Source: Bicyclus anynana (taxonomy: Eukaryota; Arthropoda; Insecta; Lepidoptera; Nymphalidae). Taken from it: DNA of 64,000 nucleotides. Shown piece by piece: positions 23,801-32,147 of this stretch (position 1 is the first letter of the stretch; each line of letters begins with the position of its first letter). Location: the NCBI RefSeq assembly GCF_947172395.1, contig NC_069086.1, positions 2,202,501 to 2,266,500 of the forward strand. Reading direction: 5' to 3'. Under the pieces are notes generated by a model that was given only the letters and a program-made list of their open reading frames with translations, made no database searches and was not told where the DNA came from. The position numbers and the translations under genes are program-made.

Positions 23801-26070
23801 CAAAGTTTCAGTTGAATTAATGTCTTTTCAGAGTGGTACATTCAAAAAATGCTTGTTTTTTACTTTCTTGTCTGTGTTTCTTCATATGTTTTAAATTTTT
23901 GATTGACCTATGTTTTTCTTCTTAGTTTTATAAAATTCAATTTTTTTTTAAACAACAGACGTTCGTTTTATTTACTGCGAGTAACGAGACGATCGATGTT
24001 TAAGACTATCGTTATTTCACATCCCTAGACAACATTAATAAAACAAAGTTAGGATCATTTTGAATCTTATTTATAAGGTAATAAAGATTATATATAGAGA
24101 CAACTAGTGACGAGTAGCGGTACTACAGATTTCATTCATGAATTTTCATTCAAAAATTTTCATTTGTTCTGAGACAACCGTAATAAATAATTTTCAACTC
24201 TAAAATAAGAGTAACATATTTCTTTTTTCACTAAATATTAAACAGCCAATTAAGTGAAGAGTTTATCAGTGTGATCAGTATTATTACACTATAAATGTGT
24301 TTGTAAGGCCACGCCCCCGGGTACGCTGGTTTCAATACAAACAGTTGGCACTTTATAAATCTAGTTACTTCTTATATCTGTGGGTTAGGCCAATGTCAAA
24401 GTCCACCACGCTGGCCCAATGCGAATTGGCAGACTTCACACACACAGAGACTTGAGAAAATTCTCTGGTGTGCAGGTGTCCTCATGATGTTTTCCTTCAC
24501 CATTTGAGACATGTGATATTTAACGTCTTACGCACACAACTAAAAAGTTGGACTTGCATGCCCCGGACCGGATTCGAACCCACACCCTCCAGAATCGAAG
24601 GCAGAGGGCACTGGGCTATCACTGTTTTATTTGGCAGGTTAATATTGCACATTCAAACAGGCTGATAATGGGCAATTTGTTGTTTCAGGCATATCCCGTA
24701 CGACGGCCCTGTACCAGCACTACCACGGTCCTATGACGCTGCTACGCCACATCCCGGAGCAGGACGGCGCGGCGCTCAACGTGTGCTTCGGCAAGGAGTG
24801 GTACCGCTCGCCGTCCAGCTTCCACGTGCCGCGCGCGCACCGGATACGGTTCGTGCCGAGCGAGTTCACGGGACAACTGCCTGCGCCTTACGACGATGGA
24901 CATAATGGTGAGTTTCCTTTGACACATCGGTTTAGGATCCAGAGATCCCCTACAATACTTTACGACTTTTTTAACCGACTTCAAAAAGAAGAGGAGGTTC
25001 TCAATGGGGATGATGAGTAGGTTTGAATGTATTTTATGATACATTCAGGTAAATAAAGTCATTGTTAACTAATTTATGCATATAAAAGCAAAGATTGTCT
25101 GGATATTTGCAAAATAAATAATATTATAAAATTGCAAAATCTATTAAAAATCTTTTATCGTAATTAGATGAAAATTCATATAGTTTTAGCTTCCTTACAT
25201 TAAATGTGACATTTTTTAATATATGAATTATAAAAATAAACGCACAAATAACAAAGATATTAGTAATTTTGCTTAGAGGCCGATACAAATCTAACGTTCA
25301 TTATGTACCGACGACGTCATTGATTCGTACCATTTTGTATGGGGCGTATTTTAGGGATCTTTAAATCCCTGTAGCTCCGAAAGTAATGATCGCAGATACC
25401 CTGTTGCTTTTACAAAATTGTTTTACTTTTAGCATACTCTTAATTTGTATACAATTTAAAAACTGTCATCATCCCTAATACTTCCAGATTAATCTCATTT
25501 AATTTTCATGAAAATACTGTGGCGCTTTCATTGGTGAACGAAAGCGAAATGCTAGGACACACTAAAGAAAAAAAAATTAAATCTTTTTAACAAAACAATT
25601 GAACCGACTTCAAAATCACAGAAATAAACTAAAAAGCCGCCTTCAAAGCGATCAGAAGGTGTTATTTTTCGCTTTTTAGTTTATTAATTTTTTTGTTAAA
25701 AACATTTTTATAGTATTAGTATAAATTTGTTATTTAGATGTTTCATTTATTTATTTGAATTGTGATTTTTTTTGTTACAGCAACCCGCATTATCCACCAA
25801 TACTTCAACGACTTAAACGAAGGTGACAACCGGACATATCTAAAACCATCAGATTGCCACTATCTCGTAGACTCCGACATCGGTACACCATCGAAGCTGC
25901 AACCCCCGTACCATAAAAACACGAACACATGGGAAGTGGTCGCCACAGTGCCTATAATAGATGCTGACAAATCCCATAGAATATTCCGTGCATTCTATGT
26001 ACCGGTACTGTCGAACAAGAATGTCGTTTACGCCAATATGTATTTGTTAAGAAACAAATTGATAGAGTGA
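14816..26070 (+). CDS. Alg9: ALG9 alpha-1,2-mannosyltransferase (complete, 9 exons)
   Basis: Exons 14816-14876, 15609-15773, 16247-16433, 17276-17475, 19608-19885, 20356-20513, 20766-20950, 24689-24907 and 25781-26070 join in frame to 580 residues, near the usual ~600. ALG9 adds the seventh and ninth mannoses to the dolichol-linked N-glycan precursor in the ER lumen (family GT22, GT-C fold). The acidic luminal motif ADCDETYNYWEPLHYL is in exon 2, followed by YGNGLQTWEYSPVYAIRSY. Exon 5 carries HGPDLYGVEPW and NGFLNFN, exons 6-7 QPHKEERFLYPVY, and exon 8 NVCFGKEWYRSPSSF. The C-terminal luminal part ends SDCHYLVD..RAFYVPVLS. Several hydrophobic spans fit a multipass ER protein. Exons 4 and 6-8 are strongly GC-rich compared with exons 5 and 9. 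Exon 2 uses the AG at 15607-15608, because the AG two bases earlier gives a stop. Confidence 0.93.
14935..15235 (+). pseudogene. RTE-like non-LTR retrotransposon ORF2 C-terminal fragment, broken
   Basis: In ALG9 intron 1. Short translated blocks such as MERAMLRVSLRERI and, further on, HIVRRA and RPPTRWTKDIK recall the C-terminal region of RTE-type reverse transcriptase proteins. Frameshifts and stops separate the blocks. A second copy is at 46397. Confidence 0.6.
15290..15425 (-). mobile_element. RTE-like 3' end fragment
   Basis: CCACTGCTGGACATAAGACC, GACTTCCAAAC and CATCATTATC match the segment shared at 20527 and 51160, read on minus as the end of the retrotransposon coding region. A further scrap lies at 15510-15560. 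Confidence 0.5.
16515..16735 (+). mobile_element. Metulj-like SINE in ALG9 intron 3
   Basis: GTTACCGTGGGAATACAGAG, GTGAAAGAATTTATAAAATT and TATATATAATATCAGA follow the family order, with an unrelated ~80-bp stretch inside. Confidence 0.5.
16880..17266 (+). mobile_element. Truncated non-LTR element with poly(A) tail abutting ALG9 exon 4
   Basis: A GC-rich block (GGGCCCTCTAAGCCGAGG, CGGGCCCCATCAGGC, AAACCCCCCGGTGACGCC) unlike the surrounding intron ends in about ten A residues just before the exon 4 acceptor (AG at 17274-17275). The A-tail indicates plus orientation and retrotransposition. ORFs in it (17117-17497 minus and others) are not gene-like. Confidence 0.55.
17515..17850 (+). mobile_element. 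tRNA-derived SINE family 2, full length
   Basis: Head GCCTCCGTGGCGCAGTGG with A box, B box GGGTTCTATCCC, then GCCAAGCGATTTAGCGTTCC, AACAAGTTAGCC and CATCAGATGAGATTGTAGTC with an A-rich end. Four other copies or partial copies are in the window. Lies in ALG9 intron 4. Confidence 0.85.
19205..19320. mobile_element. Fragment of MITE family M2
   Basis: Starts CAATGGGGATGATGACTAGG, identical to the left end of the copies at 3178 and 63619, and loses similarity after about 100 bases. Lies in ALG9 intron 4. Confidence 0.6.
19998..20295 (+). mobile_element. tRNA-derived SINE family 2
   Basis: GCCTCCGTGGCTAAGTGG head, B box GGTTCGATCCC, GCCAAGCGATTTAGCGTTCC and CATCAGGTGAGATTGTAGTC, with a short internal deletion compared with 17515. 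Lies in ALG9 intron 5, about 60 bases before exon 6. Confidence 0.85.
20527..20730 (-). mobile_element. RTE-like retrotransposon 3' fragment filling ALG9 intron 6
   Basis: CAACTTGGACGTCCACTGCT and ATAGGCCTCTTG, then a stretch whose minus translation recalls the GKRSV..W region of the 46397 copy. It fills most of the 252-base intron between exons 6 and 7. Confidence 0.55.
21045..21111 (-). mobile_element. SINE family 1, left part of a copy split by a transposon
   Basis: Holds the SINE tail (CATATTCGGCTGACTGCTG, GAGTCTCCTCT, GAGAGGGGTTAGGC). It continues at 24383 on the far side of the 3.3 kb insertion, repeating GGTTAGGC. Confidence 0.75.
22847..22960 (+). pseudogene. THAP zinc-finger domain remnant of a transposase
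   Basis: After an acceptor-like TTTTTTTAG, the translation RNPERKKINRG..NRIVICSKHFTQSD resembles the second half of a THAP DNA-binding domain, whose hallmark is C-x2-H (here CSKH) followed by F. The first Cys pair is not seen and the frame stops after 38 codons, so it is broken. It lies inside the 21112-24382 insertion, which supports a transposase origin. Confidence 0.45.
22988..23060. repeat. 73-bp perfect palindrome
   Basis: 36-base arms meet at a single central G at 23024; the core is GGCACTGCCGTGACGGCAGT. It is inside the THAP-type transposon relic. Confidence 0.9.
24383..24622 (-). mobile_element. SINE family 1, right part of the split copy
   Basis: GTTAGGCCAATG, CCACGCTGGCCCAATGCG, CTCATGATGTTTTCC and, at the head on minus, GATAGCCCAGTGCCC with a B box GGTTCGAATCC. 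It completes the tail at 21045. Confidence 0.8.
25004..25476. mobile_element. MITE family M2, full length, in ALG9 intron 8
   Basis: Ends CAATGGGGATGATGA and GTCATCATCCCTAA. Interior matches 3178-3658, including AATAAACGCACAAATAAC and TTTTGTATGGGGCGTATTTT. It is preceded by AACCGACTTCAAAAAGAAG, another dispersed lepidopteran motif also abundant at 37-41 kb. Confidence 0.8.
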
Positions 26071-26149
26071 GTAGGTTTACATTTCATTAAGGTTGTAGCT
26101 CATTAGAGCCATCTTGTACCCGATCTTCAACGGATAGCCTAATAACCGG

Positions 26150-26364
26150 ATTAAAGTAATGAGCGTATGTCCATAAAAGACCAGATTTGTGAGTATTTTA
26201 AATTTTTTTAAAGACTATTTATAAAGGAAACTATAACAACAGTTGAAATTAATGAAGAAACATATGGAGAAGTATACAGATCCACCAAAAGGAATATCCC
26301 TATGTTATTTGTAAGAGGTGATGGGGTTACACTAGTACCTCCACCAGTGAGAGTTGGTATGTAG
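26150..26364 (+). pseudogene. LSm3-like 3' fragment, 5' part decayed
   Basis: From 26227 to the stop at 26362-26364, 45 codons read like the C-terminal half of the U6 snRNP protein LSm3: VEINEETYGEVYRSTKR, then NIPMLFVRGDGVTLVPPP, containing the Sm2 motif (RGDGV). LSm3 belongs to the LSm1-7 and LSm2-8 rings acting in mRNA decay and splicing. Upstream bases 26150-26226 show only a faint match (YV..R.D.L) with a stop, and no start or convincing acceptor. It could be a 5'-decayed processed pseudogene or the genuine last exon of an LSm3 gene. It lies 157 bases after the ALG9 stop; AATAAA at 26374 and 26379 could serve either. Confidence 0.6.
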
Positions 26365-27029
26365 GTCTAAGAAAATAAAATAAATTATTTATCCCTTGAC
26401 CGCCATGTCACCAGATGTTCGATAACTAGTATTCTAACCCAGGATCTCTCATCTACTGCGCCAAGGAGCGTCAAATATAACGTAGGTCGTCTGACATGGT
26501 TATAATAAAATATATATATATATACCTGTCGGAGTTCGTTGTAGGTTTCTTCTTAAGGTGGACGCCTGTGGAACCGTAGTAGCATTAATTTTATGTTTAG
26601 GATTAATATCAGTGATTTCACAATAATGTAAAAATCCTTGGAATTTTTAAATCTAATTTTTTACTTTAACTTTGACCATGTCGAGAGAAGGCGGTCGGGT
26701 GCAGGATGGCTCTAATGGGCTACGTACTTTGTACTTTTATATCTATCAATATCTGGGTAATATAAATAATGAATATTTGATTTATTTTGCTATTCTCCTC
26801 GAAAAACTAACGAATCCAAGCGAAACAAACATACAACTAGCTTAACCCATTGCATACGGTTCTTACCGAACCTGGTAGATTTTCAAGTTATTTGGATATT
26901 ACGATTTTCGTGGAGTATATCAAAATCAAATAGAGCAACTAAAACAAGCTGTTTTAATTTTTTTTTATACATTTCTTATAATATGCAATAGATAAAAACT
27001 AATTTAATATGTGTTTACCATATCATTAC

Positions 27030-27540
27030 CATATAGGAGAAGAGATATGGAAGGGCTAGGCCTCCCTCCATATAGAAGAGGGGATATGGATCCATATAGG
27101 AGAGGGGATATGGATCCATATAGGAGATGAGATATGGATACTTAAAGGAGAGGGGATATGGATCCTTAAAGGATAGGAGATATGGATCCATATAGGAGAG
27201 GGGATATGGATCCATTTAAGAGAGGGGATATGGAGCCATAATGACGAGGCGACACGGATCCATATAGGAGAGGGGATATGGATCCAAATAGGCGAGGCGA
27301 TATAGATCCATATGGGCGGGGCGACATGGATCCTTATAGGAGAGGGGATATGAATCCATATAGGCGAGGCGATAAAGATCCATATAGGCGGGGTGACATG
27401 GATCCATATAGGAGAGGGGATATGGATTCATATAGGCGAGGCGACACGGATCCATATAGGAGAGGGAATGTGGATCCACAAGAGAGAGGAGATATGGAAG
27501 GGCTAGGCCTCCCTTCATATAGGAGGGGGGGATATGGAGC
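27030..27540. repeat. 24-bp minisatellite, about 21 units, open on both strands
   Basis: Unit GATATGGATCCATATAGG plus AGAGGG, containing a BamHI-type palindrome GGATCC. Because 24 is divisible by three, it reads as repeated MDPYRRGD on plus and as a repeat of SYMDPYPL on minus. Units vary by point changes (GGCGAGGCGA variants). No start context, splice site or homology supports a gene. Confidence 0.9.
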
Positions 27541-27699
27541 GTAGACCCACCACGCTGCTCCAATGAGGGCTTTGACTGACGTTTTTTACTGTAACGATCA
27601 TTATTAGATGATAACTATTGGGGTCGACGCCTTAACTTGCTCTCCGAGGCAAGGGGTGTTAACACAACCGGTTTTTTACTAAACATTTCTTAGAAGAAA

Positions 27700-27785
27700 A
27701 TAAAGCTCAGATCCCCTACTCAGGAATCGAACTCAGGACACTGTGATCCGAGGTTATTTTTGCTAACCATTGGATCAGCAGGTTT
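27700..27785 (-). mobile_element. tRNA-like SINE fragment
   Basis: On minus: CTGATCCAATGGTTAGC followed by a B-box-like GAGTTCGATTCC. No full cloverleaf, so read as SINE-derived. Confidence 0.4.
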
Positions 27786-28639
27786 TTACCATATCATTAT
27801 ATCATATGCTAATTTACTTTATATTAAATATTATTGCATTGTATATTGCTTTTATATTTATATTTGCTTAAGAGAACTGTTATTAATAAAGATTTTATTG
27901 ATTCTCACCAATATATTATTTTTAATAGGTTGTTAGAATGCTATTTATGTGTTGAATATATTTTTAAAGACTTTTACCTATTTATGTAATTTTCTGTTAT
28001 ATGCCCATTTATCATATTTTATATTGCCTGTTACTCGACTGCTAGTACTTACAGGTTTTTAATTCGACATGTCAAGTCATGTGAAAAAGTAGGCAAACAC
28101 CCAGCAGGCCAATTCACTATTTTTTACATTTGTTAGTGAACATATTATATAACGTACGAATTTTACCAACTAGCTATTGTTAGTAATTTCAATGTCATGT
28201 GATTCGTATTAGCTGTATTTAATGTCAACTCATCAAAATTGACATTAAAGGTAAATAATGTCATCCATGTACATTTGTACAACCCTTCGTGAATATCATA
28301 GAGTAGGTAGATGACATTTCCCAGTTGACATTGTGATTTTTGTTAACGAAAAATGAGGTTTTACGGAATACAAAAAATGTGGCTGTTATTGATTTGATGT
28401 TAATTCCATTAGGTAGCTAACTAACGTTAAAGTTAGTGAATTGACCGACAGCTATAGCTATTCTGGGTAGTCCGTTTGGCGAACATACAAACCAGGTAGA
28501 TTAGTACTTAATAGTTTAATCAATCACTTGTTAGTAGCTATTTAGTTAAATGAATATAAATATACTTAAACAATACACACATCACTACTTAGACCCACAG
28601 TGAGCGTTGCTTTTGATAGCTGATTTTATCATATTATAA

Positions 28640-28790
28640 ACATTTTTCATGTAAATACTTATATGATGTATAAATACACCCAAACCCAGGAAATCACCCA
28701 AATATCACACAAATATTATCAGTTGCGGGAATCGAACCCACGGCCATAGATGCAGAAATCATCATACATACATACAGCCGCACGGACTGT
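28640..28790 (-). mobile_element. tRNA-derived SINE family 4 fragment
   Basis: ATAAATACACCCAAACCC, GCGGGAATCGAACCCACGGC and CATAGATGCAGAAATCATCA. Related pieces are at 61800-61915 and in both foldback loops (38339 and 40343). Confidence 0.5.
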
Positions 28791-29559
28791 AATTGTGTTA
28801 ATTTGGCACCTGACTCAAATGATGTTTGTACTGAGTTTGTTGGGTAGCCAGGCGTCAACTTAATGCGCACGAGTAGTATTAGTTAGATATGACTTTGTTA
28901 ATATAATGTTAGGATACATTGATGACTGATACAAAACACATAACCCAGTATATCAATGAATGATTAGCTAAATCAACAAGAGACGATACATTTGTGGATC
29001 GTCATCAGCGATCCGTGATACATGATCCAGGATCATATATTACATATTACATACACTTTGTACATTATTTCTATCTATGTATTTACCTAGTATATTGGCT
29101 AATCATAGGGAGTTGTCAAAAAATTGGTACAAGACTATGTTTATTGTGTTTTTGTATGACCATCAGACATATACAATATGTATTATCAAAACGGCCAATG
29201 TCAGACTATAATAAGTATGTGTATATAATAAGTATACACTTATGCAAGTGATCTTGTTAATAAACAATCGCTTGTCATTGTTTCAAAAATCCCTGAATTA
29301 AAATGAAACAGTCATTTAATTTAATATTATCAGACATTACAATTCGTTAAGGGTTGCTACCTAATTAATATAAAAAGATCACCCTGTATCTTTTAATATT
29401 AATATTGAAGCTACAATAGCTCGACAGTAGCAGCAAGACTTAAGACCGAGAGGTCTTGGGTTTGGAATCCCGTCAGTTGGACATACCCGTTGAGAAGCAT
29501 TGTAAATATTGTATATGTGTAATGACATGGCTGATATGACATCTTCTTTATGATAAACT

Positions 29560-29752
29560 AGCAGACGCCGCGCTGTTTCACCCGCGTGGTTCCCGTTCCC
29601 GTAGGAATACGGGGATAAAATATAGCCTTGGGGATAGTGTAGCTTCTCAACAGTGAAAGAATTTTTCAAATCGGTTAATTAGTTCCAGAGACTAATCAAA
29701 ACATACAAACGAACAATCAAATCTTTCATCTTTATAATATTAGTATAGATAA
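29560..29752 (+). mobile_element. Metulj-like SINE, full length
   Basis: CTAGCAGACGCCGCGCTG head, CCCGCGTGGTTCCCGTTCCC, GGGGATAAAATATAGCC, GTGAAAGAATTTTTCAAATC and TATAATATTAGTATAGAT end: the cleanest copy in the window. Confidence 0.75.
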
Positions 29753-30511
29753 GATTTTAAATGAAAAAATATATCAAAAGGCGAATTAAAACAAATGGGC
29801 TGTATTAAGCAATAGTTTATTAGTAGGTATATAAAGCTAGTCATAAATATCAAGTGAATTTAAATAATTTATGTATTTGTTCATTATTTACAAATGTTTA
29901 CGTTTTCCGATAATTTATCAATCACCATGTATATGATTATGTTCATTGTTTTAAGAGGCGTTACACGAGGCGTTTATTTAAACGCACATAAATCACACGG
30001 TTACTATATTTAGGACTGGCGCTCATCTGACGAAGTGCAGCGAATTTAGGCGTCTTTTTACTGTTAAACTATCTATTACATTACTAGTGTTGAAACGAAG
30101 TAGAACATTTATTTACACCTTATTATTTAAGTGTTATATATTTTTTACATAGTTCAACTCCAGCATTGTATTAAATTTAAAAAAGTGCGCCGCTTTGCTT
30201 AGTTTAAGTTTGCTTTGTCAGATGATTGCCGGTTCATAAGAGAGTATTTGCACGCAATTATGTACTTATTCTGCCATGAATTAAATGGTCGTGTTTAAAC
30301 ATTTAATAAAAAACAGGCATTACAGAATTTCTATTACTGTAATGCCAAAACAAGACCCTCTTGTAACAATTATTATTTAAAACGTGAAAGAAAAATTATT
30401 TTTTTATATTCTAAATGGTATGGTTGTGCTTCATAGTTTTAATAATGTCTGATAGAAGGCAATGTAATGTCTAAGTTGCGGCGCTAAGATAAAGGTATTC
30501 AAATGTTTTTC

Positions 30512-30625
30512 AGATAGCATGGGTACGGTGACAGTCGCCTGTATGACGTTCATAATAGGTATTTATTATTATCGTGAATCGCAATTTCAAGAGTGAAACG
30601 AACTGTCACCGCAACATCCTACATG
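30512..30625. mobile_element. MITE family M1, second copy
   Basis: AGATAGCATGGGTACGGTGA, GACGTTCATAATAGGTA, ATCGTGAATCGC and GTGAAACGAACTGTCACC match 2206-2320. The right inverted end is eroded. Confidence 0.65.
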
Positions 30626-31760
30626 AAAATAACTGTAGGAAGTCTTTTTCCTAATACCTTCTGCTTGGCGCAACAATGTCAGGCTTACCAGGTCGCAGAG
30701 AACGCTGACGCCGAGAGGGCATTCCACAATCGCTTTTCGAATTGAAAAGTTTGTTGGTTTGGATGTCAGCCAGTGTTTTGTAGAAGAAAGGAAAAGGGAA
30801 GGAAAGAAAATAAGATCCTAAGATTATGATGTTCATCCATTTAGAAATTTTGTAAAGTGATGGTGGAATAAATACGTTCATTGTAGATATAAATACTCGA
30901 AGTCTGGTACAATACAAGGATTGTATTGTTTTAGTAACTCCTGTAAAAAAATCTCGAGGGATGTGCGTTTTCTGCGCGTAAAAACCGCGTCGTTTAATTT
31001 TCCCTTAACTATTATGGTTGTATGGCAGAATAGTAACAGTAATTTATGTATCACGTGCAATAATTTCCTTTTGTCCATTATATAGTAATGGTACATCGTT
31101 GTGAACACCAAAGAATGGTAAAATAATAATAATTATTAGTATAATGTTTTTCATCTTTGTAAGCACACGTAATAAATTAAGATTTTGGAAACGTAAGATT
31201 TTTAATAAAGAATTTTTAATGAATATAAATATCATTGTTTTATTTTATTTATTAGTCTTCTACAATTTCTCTAATTACCGAATAAATAATATGAGAAATC
31301 TTATCTCTAGTTGCCAGTCACTTTAGTTTCGTGGCAACCCTACAAAAGCACTGTTTCAAAGTTCAAGGGTCTCTATATGCTATGTATCTAAAGACTGGAG
31401 ACATATTTCTCGTGGTATCCTATAGGAAATATAAGAAATTGGACAATTCTCTCATGCAGATGAGACCTCTGTTTCAACTGCATGGTTGCTGACAAGAGAA
31501 GAGCTGTCAAACTTTCAGCTTTTATATAATGAGGAAGAGCGGGCCATTGCAGGACTCTGTCATCGTCCGGATCGTAAAATTCTAATATAAATACGAATCT
31601 TTATTGGTTAAAACATACAAGGTTTGACAAAAATAATTGTTGAGACCTTCTTTTGGGCACGAAAGTCCCTCTGACCGATATCCTCGAAAATTTAGCATGC
31701 TGTGAATGTGTAGATATTTACGAGTCTCTTGAGACATTGCTTGAGATGAAGATAAAGGCA

Positions 31761-31882
31761 GCCATTGACGATCAAGTAATCTCACATCCCTGCAGCGCGT
31801 CCGCAACCAACTCACGATCAGTTTTATCGGAGGTCAAGCCGTTAGCGCTGCAGGCATGTGATATTACTTGATCGTCATTGGC
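31761..31882. mobile_element. 122-bp foldback/MITE-like element
   Basis: GCCATTGACGATCAAGTAAT at the left is mirrored by ATTACTTGATCGTCATTGGC at the right, with CCTGCAGCGC/GCGCTGCAGG as an inner pair. It lies about 270 bases upstream of the first beta-tubulin gene. Confidence 0.6.
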
Positions 31883-32147
31883 TGGCATAATAGTTTTAAA
31901 AAAAGCATCTAATTGTTGACCTCCTTTTTCAAAATAACAGTGAAGAATGCGTAGCCAACCCGCTATGAATAACAATAATTCAGTATGGCTATGCATGAGA
32001 TAAAATTTCACTTTTGAATTTAGTTTAGATTAAGTAGTTTATTTAAATGTAAGAAGTTTTGAAAATTATTAATTTTTTACTTTATTTTGTAAATAATTTA
32101 TGATTTTCTTTTTGTTTGTTCACTAAATTCTCTGTAAATTTCTAATC

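Larger units (their letters stand above)
21112..24382. mobile_element. 3.3 kb THAP-type DNA transposon relic (P/hAT-like) in ALG9 intron 7
   Basis: The two halves of one SINE flank this block, so it is an insertion. The ends read CCACAGA.. and ..TCTGTGG, and GTTAGGC or GGTTAGGCC is duplicated at both edges (7-9 bp depending on where the cut is placed). Subterminal GGGGCGTGGCC near 21165 is mirrored by GGCCACGCCCC near 24307. A THAP-like fragment lies inside. P-type and hAT elements both make 8-bp duplications; I cannot choose between them. Confidence 0.6.
26385..32147. other. Gene-free interval between ALG9 and the beta-tubulin cluster
   Basis: Holds the minisatellite, SINE and MITE copies listed and otherwise AT-rich sequence. 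Short ORFs (for example 28994-29251 and 30651-30917) lack splice context or recognisable domains. Confidence 0.6.

Noticed and set aside
27015..27563. Long ORFs on both strands with MDPY-type repeats
   Set aside because: Products of a 24-bp minisatellite; no start context, introns or homology.
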